From the NCBI RefSeq assembly GCF_040954835.1, contig NC_090708.1:33616001-33680000 (forward strand): 64,000 bases of DNA, given 5' to 3'. Source of the stretch: Lepisosteus oculatus. Lineage: Eukaryota > Chordata > Actinopteri > Semionotiformes > Lepisosteidae. Shown piece by piece: positions 35,541 to 47,620 of the stretch. Positions within the stretch are counted from its first letter, which is position 1; each line of letters starts with the position of its first letter. The translations under genes were made by a program, and so were the position numbers. The notes under the pieces were generated by a model, which did not search any database, had not been told where the DNA came from, and saw only the letters and a program-made list of their open reading frames with translations.

Positions 35541-36129
35541 AGAAGAGGAAAACCATGTAGATTATCTCAATATTTGAGAAGAAAAGGTTACTTTCAGGCT
35601 CATCTTGCAATTCAGCAATAGGTGAGGATAATTTGTCCTAAATTAGCCATTGATTGGGGGAAATTTAACCGTACCTTAAATAATAAAAAAAATAATGTGA
35701 CTATTTAAAAACAGATTTTTTTAAATAGGAAATGCATTATGAAATCAGAAAAGAAAATGGTTATTCCTAAAGCAAGCTACTAAAACTATCTTCTTTCGCA
35801 GAGTTAAAGCTCACAGTGCAATTGAATTTTGAATGTCACCCACAGAGAATGAGTCCTACAGAGCAAACTTGCAATAAGGGCTATTTAATCAGTCAAATGT
35901 GAATGAGTTATCTATGACTTGCCTAACAAATGCAATGAATCAGTAGCCTTGGAATTTTTCAAAGATATTCTCAGCTAAATACTATATGCAGCAGTGCTGC
36001 TTATGAGTGGCTGGACATCTGTGTTTCTAGAACTATTAGTGAGAAGCTTCCATCTCACTTTTTCCATCTCTCTCTAAACAAATGTTTTGAAGTTGATCAA
36101 GAAATATATATGTATACTGTATATTTGTT

Positions 36130-36450
36130 TGTTTACAGAGGCTGCATGGTGGTGCAGTGGTTAGCATTGCTGCCTCTTAGCAAAATTTCCGGAGTGCTAT
36201 ATGCACAGAGTTTACATGTTCTCCCCATGTTTATGTGGTTTTCCTCCTAGGGTTTAATCCCACAGTCCAAAGACATGCTGGTAAGTTATTTGGCTGTAAA
36301 TTGGCCCTACTGTGAGTGTGTGTATTTGTGTCTGTTTGTGACCTGAGATGGACTGGCATCCATTCCAGGGTGTATCTAGCCTTTCGCCCAATGCTTCCTT
36401 GGATGGGCTCTGGGCCACCAAGATCTTGAATTGAATAAGAGCTTATTAAA
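36130..36450 (+). repeat. tRNA-derived SINE, near full length
   Basis: Starts GCTGCATGGTGGTGCAGTGGTTAGCATTGCTGCC, the intact 5' head of this SINE. It continues through CACAGTCCAAAGACATGCTGG and GAGATGGACTGGCATCC and ends near GAATTGAATAAGAGC. The best-preserved copy of the family here. Confidence 0.9.
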
Positions 36451-38199
36451 AGTGATGTGAAATGATATTTGTTTACTTAAGTAATACTGGTACTGGTCTC
36501 AATAGCACCATTAGCTAAACAGGTTATTGCAAAGTAGACTTATTCTTAAGTACTAGTGGTATATGGTGGAAATGCAGGCTATACTGTAGCTTCATGTTTG
36601 GAACTGTCTAAGTTGGCCTCTAATTGGATAAATATTACTGGTGAAACATGGCTATGGAATTGTATTGAGTGTCCTTAACTTGGTACCTGGTGGTCAGTCT
36701 TGAATGCCTAAATACTGTTTTCATTCCCCACTGCCAACTGTGTTTCTGGTTTGCATTGCAGACAAAAGTAGAATGGTTTGACTGGGGCAAGTGGTCATAT
36801 TGAAGATTATCAGTTGATCCATATTCTTTTTGAAGCCAGTAATGTTTTCTAATTTCTTACTATTAAAGTACTGTTATTATGTGTAAGATTATTTAATTAA
36901 CTTTCTTCTTGTTAAACGCTTTAAGTTTTCTTTACAGCTTTATTTTGAGTTTCTAACAAGAGTTACAAATCGAAATTAAAATTTAGACATTAAGCCATTG
37001 CTATAATTTGGAACTTTCACAAACACAACTAACTGAATTAGCAATTCTGAAGGATGATCTTGCAGTTTGTCGTACCCAGATCTCCATCATATAAGGCATT
37101 ACATCTTATTCCCATATATTTAAATTAAAATGGTGATACCCAAGGTTTTTTTGCTCCAGAAAAAAAAATCTTGATTATTTTGAATTATGAATAATGTCAG
37201 TGTGTGTCTTAATATAAAATAAAATGTAATTTTTAACTTATACAAAGTTTGGGAAGCATGCATACATTTTATTAGGAGTTAGAAAAGACTGGTAGTGAAT
37301 TACAGCTTTCATAACTGATCTATGAACAGCAGCTTTAGCAATTTCTAAATACCATTTATGGTCTTTAGTATTTCACATATTTCTCAATGCTAGCAACTTC
37401 TAATTACCAGTAGAAGCAAGTATATTAGTTGTAGCAGTAGTAGTATAAAACTAGTAATTTATTTTTCCTTGATTTGTCAAAATCTAGATTTTTTCCTAGC
37501 TATCCACTGTGTCTCTAAACTATGTTCAATATTCAATTTTCAATGTTCACCTGCTCATTTCAATGTATGTGTATTTTCATTTTATTGAAGATTCATGTCC
37601 ATATTAAATGTTAGCTGTTTCTTTTTAATGTTTAGTTTTAAACCAATTTAGCTATTACATTTTCTGCACCTGAATAAAAGAACTTGAGCATTGTTTCCAC
37701 AGGTTACTAAAAAACAACATACTGGCCTTTTTAACACTTCCTTCAGGTCAGGCTGAATCTTTAGATCTATTTCAGGAGTTTGTGTCAGTTTCCAAAATGT
37801 ATTCATAGCCAGTTTGGGAAAGCAACATCCCAGAACTATTTTATTTTCCTGTATTGTCCAAATCACCCAATCACCCCACTCAAATGAACTCTGTAGATGA
37901 AGGATAGATGAGTTAAGACGGAGCACAAAAAAGGGTCCTACTACTTCAAATCCACCACGACCCCCACATCTCCAAAACAATAAGGCAACAAATTGCAAGA
38001 AAGTGAAAGGCAGCAGTGCCGAGAAAAAGGTAGCTGTAAAAAAAAGTGGGGGGAGAAAGGTAATCCTATTGAGATGTAAGTGAACATAAAACAGCTATAT
38101 GTAAATGCAAACGGTGGGCTTGGAGTTTCAGTATTCACTTTGATCTTCCAATCTGAGTTTAATTCTCCTATTTGTAAGGAAATCAAGGCCTATTAGGCT
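36451..38199. other. AT-rich intergenic, nothing recognised
   Basis: Non-coding sequence with no repeat family I can name. The 116-codon minus frame near 37648-37998 has no recognisable domain. Confidence 0.45.
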
Positions 38200-38600
38200 T
38201 AATCTCACTTAATAGCATGTACCTCTCCTTTTGTAGTCTGCTTTAGGCAGCATCTTCTCTTCCTTGCACACAGCGTCTGGCATTCACACTTCTGTCGTAA
38301 TCCCTACTTCCAGGGTGGCAATTATTTCAGTGCAGAGTATTTTATTATTATTATTCATGTAATTCTCAGAAGTGTGTGATTGCTACCACTCTCCCACCAG
38401 CCATTTAAGGAGGTCTGTTTTTTTGGGGGAACACCACATGAACTCCATTCAGTAGGACACATTTTCTGGGCGTTTGAGCGTATTGTGAAGTGGCTTTAAT
38501 GAGATCCCGAAACCACCCAACCTTGCATGGCTGATATCAAGAATTTGATTAAAAAAAGAAAAACCTTTTGGACGAAGTAATTACACAACAGGTTTTGATC
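38200..38600. promoter_or_regulatory. Candidate conserved non-coding element
   Basis: Compositionally balanced, non-repetitive block with stretches such as GTGGCTTTAATGAGATCCCG and CTTGCATGGCTGATATCAAG, and a GAAGTAATTACAC homeodomain-like site. It lies about 4.5 kb downstream of olig1. It resembles enhancer-type sequence, but evidence is compositional only. Confidence 0.3.
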
Positions 38601-41600
38601 TTGTTGTTGTAAAATGAATGAGGGGGCAAGAAAAGGACTGTTTCACATTTTCAAAGACTATTCTTTACCCACTCTTATGGATCAAAAGCATATTAGTAAT
38701 TGCTCCCCTCCACCAACTCAAATCATGCAAACAAAGCTGGTAGAGACCACAGCAAGGGCACTGACTTCCTTCTGATAAGAAAAAATGGCATTCAGGCTCT
38801 CTAGCTGTAGTGACTGATATATCTTGGCCACAATATATATGATATACTGACATATCTTCTTCCTCTTATTGGCACTGCTTTTGGAGCAGAATGCAATTTA
38901 AAGATACAAAAGATCTGCAGTCGAGATCAGGTCAAAATAAACCTCCCAGTAGCACAGGGAGAGAATCCCAATTTTGTGGAAGATTGCATTATAACCAGAT
39001 TTGAGGAGGATTTTTATTGTAATTCTAATTGCTTGTTTTTATCTGCAGTTACTCACACTGCCTTTAAGTTCCAATATCATTGAACAATCTGTGATTTCTT
39101 GTTATTAAATGAAATATCTCACAAGGCAGAGATTTTGGATTCTTATGTTTTATTTTTATAATAAAGACAATAAAGGTCCTTCTACATTACAAGATGTGGA
39201 CCAGACTACAGTACATATAAGCACAAGGGTATTTACATGTTTATACATCATTTATGCTTCAAAGCATGGATAATGAGCGTAAAACTATCTTTATGCATTT
39301 TGGTGACAAAAGGAATGCTAATAATAATTTGACTTTACTCTTCCTTTCCTACGACCCTATGATCTACAGTACATACTTTCCTTGATATTCTACTGTTTTC
39401 TTCTTCTGAAAAAAAATCTATAAAATCCACCTTTCTTTAAATACTCATCTTCATGCCCCTGACTCTTTATCCTGACTGGCCTCCCTAAATCTGCAGCTGG
39501 TCCTCTTCTTCACTAGCTAACTATCTCTGTTCATTCCTTTTTTAAGATCTTTCTCCTTGTCTAAACCTCTCCTTTCTCTGAAACTTCTTCTGGCTATTTT
39601 GCTGTGTCATCTCCTCACTCTCCTGCCTCTTGTTTCCACCCATTATCCTCCCTTGACCTGAGTAGATAAGCAGGCATGTCAGAACAGCATCATTTTGACC
39701 ATATTTGCACTTTGATCAATGATCTGACATTATTATTAGAGTGCTACTTCATGCTACTGAGTAGAGGATCAGAATCTCAAGGATGCTTATAAAATACATG
39801 CATACATAATTCTATTACATGTTTGTTATTCTGGTATATTACATTATGATCTCTCACCTTATTTCACTTAATTGCAATATTTTTACTTTTTTTACTGAAT
39901 TAAAATTGCTTTGCTGTATATACACTTCTCATTATATCACCATTGTTGTATGAATTATATCAATGTTGTTATACCACTTCAACATTGAAATTTTGCACTA
40001 GGTATCTCTTTTCATTTTACAGTATTTGTGTTTTCTATATAAATTGTTTTAATAAAAAATTATTATAAATTGGATAAAGGTGTCACCTAAATAATAGTAG
40101 TAATATTTAAGAGTAAGAGAACAGTAATAATCATAAACAGATAATGAAATAGCCCCATGACTCTAATACTGTATATACAGAAACTAAAGAAAATGTCAAT
40201 TTCTTATAACAAATGCTGAATTATAATAATGTTTTAATGCTGTTTGTAAAATGAATCAATGATGAAAAATATCAGTAGTTTTTATTTCTCACACTCATTT
40301 CTATTTTAGTCTTTGCTATGAAACTGTCTTTTAACCTTAACCTTATTTTCACCAAAGACCTGCTCCCTAAGATCATCCTTACAGAAACACTGTGCTCTTT
40401 TGTCTCTATCTGTGCTCTTTTGTCTCTATCCGTCTGACTGGTCAGCTTTGCTTCAGGGACCAGTGCTGTTCAAAGAGACAGAAAGTATACAACTTTTTTT
40501 TAAAAAGGACAAGGAAACATCCACAGGTCCTTAATTGTGCTGAAGTTGCTATTAATTCAAATAAATGACATTACTGTTCTTTCTAACAAAGAAAACTAAT
40601 TAAATAACTTTCTCTCATGAAAATGACATTGATATAATTATCAAAATATACTGGAAGTTTAATTGATGAAAGGACAATCCCAACAGTTCTTGGACAATGG
40701 TAAGGAACCAAATCAGTCTCTCTAATCCTATTTCTGTATATTTGTTCTTAGCAACTCAGCAACAGAACTTTAAAAAGGTGGAAACTGAACTCAATTTAAT
40801 TGTCATATGACCTTTGTATTTAAATCAATGTTCATATGATGACCACAATGGTCACCATTTTGAGTAATAATTTGTTCCTTATATGTTTATTTCCTTATAT
40901 TTCAGACATAGATTTTTAAAAGTTTTTTTTACATTACATATGTATTGTTAATGTCTGAATGATAATCAAGATGTGTAAATATTAACAAAGTGAAGCCAAA
41001 TCCATAAAATATGAGCTGATGTTTTTAAAAATAAATATTCTGAAGTACTGTCAAATTATAAATAATGGCTAAATTAAACCTATAAACCTAAGTACTATGT
41101 ACTTATAAAATAATCATGAAAATATAGTTTCCTGATTAGTATTCACAGTATTCCTGTGTAAACATGCATTCTATGCTGTTTTAGAGAATACCCAGATGGC
41201 ATTTCACAAATGACAGATTGCAGTCATTTACTATTAAATTAACTATTTTTTTTAGGTTTGAGGTTTTTAGATTTTTTTTCTCATCCATTAAAAAAATAAT
41301 TGCCTTTACCCAGAAATACATTATGAATGTATAAAAGATGATTATTAAAAAATATCTTAGTGGAGATATATTTCTTTCATTCTAGATTTAAATTGATCTA
41401 ATTTCACTAAGTATTAAGTGTTAAACATATTAAGTATTTGTTGAGTTTTCTATTGAAAATGTGTTTTACATTTTAGATCAGTATGCTGTACTTATTAATA
41501 TTGAATATTTTAGGTGGTGACATAATTGCTTGAAATCAGTTCATATAGTGTACTTATATTTTGTTTCTATTTTTTTTTTCTGAGGTATAGTATGTCAACA

Positions 41601-42267
41601 GTTTACAATAAATAAAAATGAATAATGAAAATAAAAATAACCTTAAAGCTTTACTGATCTATTGAGTTAATATACTTAAGAAGCACTATTTGTCCAAAAC
41701 AAGCCAATTACAAAAGTTTATTTAAAATCAATAATAAAAGTGTTGTGTAATGTCTGAAAGCAATGTTTAAAAGGATGTGTTAAATAAATAAAAGAATTCC
41801 TGCTCTTTTTCATGTAACATTTATGTATGTCAATGACTTGCACGCTTTCTAAGTTTCTGGGGTATACAGTACAAGTTTGTGATAAAGTTTTGTATTTTAA
41901 TATTCCACACTTAACTATGATTAGTAAATTAATTTCAATGTATTAATTTTAGCATCACCTAGCATTGGTAGATTTATAGTAATATTGACCTCCCCATACA
42001 TCAGAAAAGGTGGTTATTTCTCTGTTTCCACTATCATTATAACAGATATTCCAATCTTACTCAAACTGATTATTCCATTGCACCAAATACATTATTGTTG
42101 TAATTCTAATTACTTTTATCCTTGTTCTAGAATTTCTGATTACCACATTACCAGTTTAAGATAACTCTATTAAAATCCTGCTGAGATACAAAATGATTTG
42201 TAGAACTAAAAAGAAAAAATGTTCTCAATATAAAAAGGGAAAGTCACTGTAAAGACAGGTTCAGTTT
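38601..42267. other. AT-rich intergenic DNA 3' of olig1
   Basis: No gene seen. A pyrimidine-rich patch at 39440-39660 is not recognisable. An exact 20-bp tandem duplication (TGTGCTCTTTTGTCTCTATC) lies at 40391-40430. Confidence 0.5.
40391..40430. repeat. Exact 20-bp tandem duplication
   Basis: TGTGCTCTTTTGTCTCTATC is repeated twice with no gap or mismatch. Confidence 0.9.
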
Positions 42268-42273
42268 TTTATT
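42268..42273 (-). terminator. Candidate polyadenylation signal for olig1
   Basis: AATAAA on the minus strand (TTTATT on plus) is the first canonical signal I find downstream of the olig1 stop, about 680 bases away. A 3' UTR of this length is plausible. Variant signals could be used instead. Confidence 0.35.
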
Positions 42274-42950
42274 TTTTTCATGTTTTAATGGTAAGGGAAA
42301 TAACCTGTACTGGCATTTTTTTATGTCAGATAATTAACACTCTATAGTATTTAGGGTTTAGAATAATAATCACTAATAATAATCAATAATCAAAAATAAT
42401 AATCACTAATTTACACAGGTACTGTTATTTTAGAAAAAAGGCTCTTTTGTTATAATCCCATATATTTTATGTAAATGTATTTAAAAGTTATGTTTTTATA
42501 AGGTATTTCTTCAAAGAAAAAAATGAATTTTCATTGTAATAAAAAAATCAGTGCATTACACATTTTAAAAATTATTATTTTTAAGTTTCAGATCACCTTT
42601 AAATGCTCCCTTACTTTACAAAAATTGTTAAAACAATGCAATACAATTTTTATGTCTGACAACCACTACTGTTCATAAAAACCAATAATGACAATGTACA
42701 AAAAAGTTACATATATTAGCAAATAAAATAAAAGGAAATAGCAATTATGTTAGCAACAACAAAGTATGTTTGTTAATGACAAAGCCACTGATTTCCTTGA
42801 CAAAATAAAAAAAGCCATATAGTATGCATATCATACATACAGTAACATCTGTATTATTGATTTAAAATGTTTAAAATAAAAACAAAGCAGCTACAAATAT
42901 GTGATAACTTTAGATAACATCTTAAGGAAATTGTCTGGTATATATGACTC

Positions 42951-43574
42951 TTATTTTGGAAACCTGGGACTGGGACTGGTTTGGATGAAACGAGGCAGCC
43001 TGCAGAGACCACAGGAGCATATTTGACCCCCATTCGTCCACTGCAGCTGGGGATACTGGTGTTCTTCTGGGGATAGTAGGGGACACTTACTGGCCAGGAT
43101 GGAATCCGGGGTGAGAAAGAGAGACCCGGGAGCTGTGAAAAGTGGCCATCCTGCTAAAAGCAACCTGGGCACAGGCCCGCTCACCTCCCCAAGCAGCCTC
43201 CTCATCTCCTGGAGAGAGGAGCTAAGCAGCAAGATATAGTTCCTTGCCAGAATTAGAGTGGAGATCTTAGAAAGCTTTCGACCTGGGGCTCCATGCTGGT
43301 GTGCCGCTGAGTAGGGTGCCATCACCTCTCGAAGTGCATCCATGGCCACATTGAGGTCCTGCATCCTCTTCCTCTCCCTGTTATTGATCTTCCTCCTTAG
43401 TTCCTGCTGCTCTTCTGGACTGAACTCCTTGGTGGCTTTAGCATTTCCCTGAAGATAAGTCCTGTTGTTCTGATTCCCAAGTGTATAAGGTCCTCTCAGG
43501 TCCTGGCTAGGAATCTGGCCACGGAAAGAGGAGATTAGCCGATCACTGAAGACTGGCTTTGCTGGGCTGCTCAT
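42951..43574 (-). CDS. olig1: Oligodendrocyte transcription factor 1 (OLIG1), bHLH
   Basis: A single-exon gene encoding 207 residues. The bHLH domain covers about residues 59-125: basic region [13 protein letters not shown] (59-71), helix 1 (about 72-86), loop, and helix 2 from LSKI (101) to about 125. The loop wording [16 protein letters not shown] (87-104) is specific to OLIG1; OLIG2 and OLIG3 have a shorter PYAHGPSVRKLSKI loop. [15 protein letters not shown] (137-151) and a cysteine cluster CSCGLC (186-191) match the OLIG1 C-terminus. An in-frame TGA at 43605-43607, 11 codons before the ATG, fixes the start, and A at -3 gives a good context. It is shorter than human OLIG1 (271 residues) and lacks the mammalian Ser/Ala-rich stretches. 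As a family member it should act in the nucleus as a dimeric E-box binder in oligodendrocyte differentiation and myelination. Confidence 0.96.
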   Translation of the reverse strand: MSSPAKPVFSDRLISSFRGQIPSQDLRGPYTLGNQNNRTYLQGNAKATKEFSPEEQQELRRKINNRERKRMQDLNVAMDALREVMAPYSAAHQHGAPGRKLSKISTLILARNYILLLSSSLQEMRRLLGEVSGPVPRLLLAGWPLFTAPGSLFLTPDSILASKCPLLSPEEHQYPQLQWTNGGQICSCGLCRLPRFIQTSPSPRFPK

Positions 43575-43899
43575 TCTGGAAGTGCTGTTAGCTGGCTTAT
43601 GAATTCAGTTCCACTTTCTCAGATCTGGTTTTCTCCACTCCTGGAATTTTGATGCTCTCCTCTGGAAACTCTGGAGGGTGCACACCTGCAATCACATGCT
43701 TATTACATGGATCCTTCATGTGACAAAAGGCTGGACTTGCTTGTATTTGCCTTTGTTTTTTTTTTATTCTGGCCTGTTTTTACTATGTTGAAGTTGATGA
43801 AAAAGCAAAAAGTAAGGAAAGACCAATAAAGAGAAATCTTCATCTATCTTATTAAAAAATGTCTCCTAATTTCCCAGTCAAATGCTCCTGGGAAAGCTA

Positions 43900-44070
43900 T
43901 GAATGGTTTCTGAATTGTCTGATCAGATTTCTGAGAATAACATTCTTAGTCCCAGAAATGAGATGCCTAGTAGTATATCAGGGGATGTTGTGTGTACAGG
44001 GTACAGGGGGCGGGTAGATGGTGGTGGAGGTGGACAAGGGGAGGAGGAACTCCCACTGATATAAAGATTT
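43900..44070 (-). promoter_or_regulatory. Tentative olig1 promoter region
   Basis: A GC box GGGGGCGGG lies at 44006-44014, within a purine-rich stretch. On the minus strand a TATA-like CTTTATATCA lies at about 44058-44067, upstream of it. Transcription could start near 44030, giving a 5' UTR of roughly 450 bases. An E-box CACCTG also lies near 43687. This is motif-based inference. Confidence 0.25.
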
Positions 44071-45599
44071 CTAAGAAAGGAATAATAAAGTTGTAGCCAA
44101 TTATCTTTCCTGAAACATCAGCTTAGGTATCTTATTGGCTGACATACTGAACAAGCATTGATAACGTTAAAAAATAACAGCATTGTTCAGCTGCAACCAG
44201 TTAACTGCTAGTGTACCAAGAATTAAGGTAACATTTATAATTTTCAAATAATACTCCACCAGAACCTGCTTTAACTTCCCATGTGTGTCAAGGTTTTTCA
44301 CTGTGTTGCAAGCTTAAAAATTTCTTTAGAAGCCAAAAATGATATTATGAAGGAGTGCACAGTTCTACAGGACAGATAGAAATATAGGTTGATATAAGAC
44401 ATCCAGAGCCTTCAAAATTAATGGCACATTTCATTGAAAACATAAAAAATCTAAGATATATTTAAGATGAAAAAATAGAAATAATATCTAGATAGATATG
44501 ACAGTACGTGCTTTAATTGTGTTTTTTTTTATTTTAACACCAAGCTGTTTTAGTATTGATTAATTCGGCACATTTCACAATGCTGAAAGACATAATCATC
44601 TAAACAGACTTCTAATTCTGCTTTTTGTATGTGTAATGTCAAAGTTAACTACCACAAACTGTCATTTTGCCTGTTTATATCTATGACAATATGACACACT
44701 ACAGCATATCTGTGCATTACAAACACTGCAGATTTATTCTCAATATTATGATATATTCTATTTTGTAATTACTGAATGCTGATACTGTACATAGTTATAA
44801 TTACATAGTACTGTAATGCTGATACTGTACATAATAATCCCTGTACCCTATAACTGAAAAAAATGTGTGATTGAAGTTATAGTAAGCTCTGATGAATCAG
44901 TGAAGAGACAATTTGTTTTCATTTTGCTGATGTACAAATTAAAAGAAAAATAATTAATTCTCTAGTTCTGGTTGCCTAATGCACTTTTGCATGTCTTCAT
45001 TAGTACATTAACATTACATTAGTACATTAATACATGCATGTCTTCATTATCGTCATTAATAAAACAAACTCAGAACACATAAGGTTTTATGAGTAGAAAA
45101 TAAATAAAACCACATGTAACTTGTAGTATTGCTTCAGACCACTTTGTGTTTTGTTTTTATGTCTCTCTTTATCCATTTTCAGAGGTATCGGGTATCAACG
45201 AACTGGTGCAAAATCATTGGCACTTTTGAGGGCAAGTGAAAACCTTGTTTTCAGGAAGTGATGGTTGGTTGTCAACAGGTATAAAATGTTTTAAGACTGT
45301 AGCAATTACAGTATGAATATCTAATCTAATTAAAGAGCCCAAAGAAGAGGTAATCAAAACTATACACTAAATGAATGACAGATTGTTCCAAACAGGAGAG
45401 ACAACATTGCCTACTTATGAGTCAAGGGGGAATAATTATTTTGAATTAAACAAAGAAGCAGGATCAAAAGTAGGTGAAATTTAAAAGGTTTCACTGAGGA
45501 AGAGGGTGAAATAAAGGATTTTGATGTTTTGGGTAAAAAACATGAAGTGAGTCTTACAGTATTGTTTTTTTCCAGACTTTTCTCTACACCCATGAAAAG

Positions 45600-46020
45600 A
45601 AGAAAGCTTGGGGGACAGAAAGCAAAGTGTTTATTGAGAAGCAGGAGAAGAAACCTTTAGAAAGGGGGTGAGTGAAACAAAAGTCTTTCTGGAGCCACTT
45701 CCCTGCCAGAAGTCAGTGTCATCCGGCTGGTATTTTGCAGATCCTGAATAGGCCAAATGGAGATAGACAGGAAGGGCAAGGGATAAAAGGAGCCTGGCAG
45801 GCTGGCAGCTGGAGAAAACAGGCAGCTACTAACCCAGGATCTGTGGCTAAACTTCCAGCTCCTGTCCCCTTCTGAAAGGGGCCTGAGTGATGAATTAGAG
45901 AGTCCATTGGTCAAGTTAGAAAGAAACCATAGTAGCACTGTTTTTTTAATCTCTCTGTGGCAGGCTAAAGACACCTGCACCAAAACAGAGGAAGAAAGAG
46001 ATCAGGAGTGAAGGGGGGGG
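45600..46020. promoter_or_regulatory. Candidate upstream regulatory element of olig1
   Basis: GC-balanced, non-repetitive block about 2 kb upstream of the olig1 start, in AT-rich surroundings. It contains CAGCTG (about 45807). Open frames on both strands are short and show no domain. The position would suit a proximal enhancer, but there is no direct proof. Confidence 0.3.
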
Positions 46021-46794
46021 AGTTTTTTTTTAAAGGGCAGGCCAGATCTATTAAGTGAATAAAGTCAAAGTTCAATATAGCTTGTGGAAAGAGGATGTCA
46101 GGCAAAGCATCACAAATAAGTTCAAGGTTTACAGAAAAGGCATGTTTCCAGCCTTCTTTATGAGTTTGGAAACATTGTCTCCATTTATTAAAAGATTAAA
46201 AGAGTCTTTGTGGATCTTGAAAACAGATCTGAGAGAGACAGTGGAGGCTTAACCAAGACATTTAGTGGAGTAGTTGCTCTTTTGTCAAAAGTGCCTAGGT
46301 TTAATAAACCTGCAAAGCTTAAAGGAGTGTGGATTTTCTGTCTCGTATTTTTTTTATTTCACTCTTTCTGTGTACATGCAGATGGTTCTATTTGTGGTCT
46401 AACTTACTATAATTCTGTACAAAATTTTAAAATCAAGCATAATTTTTATTTAATCGGATTTTTGTGTTTTCCCAATACAGTATAAATATTATTTTCCTGC
46501 CAGTTTCACTGACATTTTATTTCTCCATCCAGGTAGATTTTTAAATAGATAGAATCCATTTCATAGTTCCTAATTTAGCTTATATGTTAATTCATAGACA
46601 GGATTCACAATTTTGGGAGTTACAGTAATACATAATAATTCATAATAGTAATTCATAAATAATTTTGTTTTGAAGTAGGAATTATAAAAACAAAGCAAAA
46701 TTCAATTGTATCTAAATCAGTGCCTGTAATTTGAGATTTTGATTTTTGAATTTGAACAATTTCAGATTTTGAGTTTTAGTACAGCTTACTTGCA

Positions 46795-46860
46795 TGGGCT
46801 CCAGCATAGCCATAACCCTGTATTAGATAAAGTGGTTAGAATGATTAGCTGGATGGGTGA
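46795..46860 (+). repeat. SINE 3' tail fragment
   Basis: GGGCTCCAGCATAGCCATAACCCTGTATTAGATAAAGTGGTTAGAATGATTAGCTGGATGGG is the terminal part of the same tRNA-derived SINE family. The body is missing or too diverged. Confidence 0.7.
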
Positions 46861-47159
46861 GTTTTGAAAACAGACATTTTGGAATTCAGTAGACTTTAAG
46901 TAATGACTTAGGAAAAGAAGATTTTTTTTACCATATTTACTGAGCAATGTTTAAGACAATGGTGCCTAAAGAAACCCTCAGTTTTTTTTTGTGTTTGTGG
47001 GAATAAGTGTATATGGATTTAATTGCTGGGCAATGAGTAAAACGTATGATTTATATTATTTTAATTCACTATGTCAGTAAATTGAGAAAACAAATCACAT
47101 TTACCGTGACTTCCTTGAGCCACATTTATGCAGCAGGGCATTTACTGAAGCATTAGATT

Positions 47160-47620
47160 GATGGATAGATATATAAGACTTTATTGATCCCGAAGGGAAA
47201 TTGATGTGTTACAGGAGTCCAGCCCAAGACAAGCAAAAACAGAATCAGAATAGACGAAAAATTCTACAAAAATAAAATAAAGTAAATAATAAAAATAAAT
47301 ACATAGGTTTGTGCAAAATATGATGATCATAGTCACTGTAAAAAAACAATAGAATATGTGCAAAATGTGCATAGGTTTATACAAATTGATTGTCCAAAAA
47401 GTATAATGGAGCAACATGCTGTCCATAGATGAGCAAATGAAGGGCTAACAGTCCTAGCCTAGAGCAGCGTTATACACCCTGACAGCCGCCGGGAGAAAAG
47501 ACCTCTGGAAACGTTCCCTTGAACACCTTAGCTGGAGCAGTCTGTTGCTAAAAGTGCTCCGCTGCCGAGTAACAGTCCCATGAAGCGGATGAGAGGTCTG
47601 TTTATTAAAATGTAGCGAAT
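47160..47620 (-). mobile_element. LINE 3' end relic, minus strand
   Basis: Minus-strand text encodes SFLPAAVRVYNAA-like sequence near 47505-47465, the C-terminal end of a fish non-LTR retrotransposon. A 3' UTR follows with an ATTTATTTTTATTATTTACTTT run. It ends in TTTCCCTTCGGGATCAATAAAGTC (complement at 47178-47201) and a GATA-like simple tail. The rest of the element is absent, as expected for 5'-truncated insertion. Confidence 0.7.

Larger units (their letters stand above)
44071..47159. other. Intergenic DNA upstream of olig1
   Basis: No gene seen. A direct repeat AATGCTGATACTGTACATA occurs at about 44774 and 44815. A GC-richer block at 45600-46020 is described separately. A SINE tail lies at 46795-46860. 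Confidence 0.5.

Noticed and set aside
1..42000. Interferon/cytokine receptor exons expected downstream of OLIG1 by synteny
   Set aside because: I looked for coding exons with splice signals and found none I could support; those genes may lie further out.
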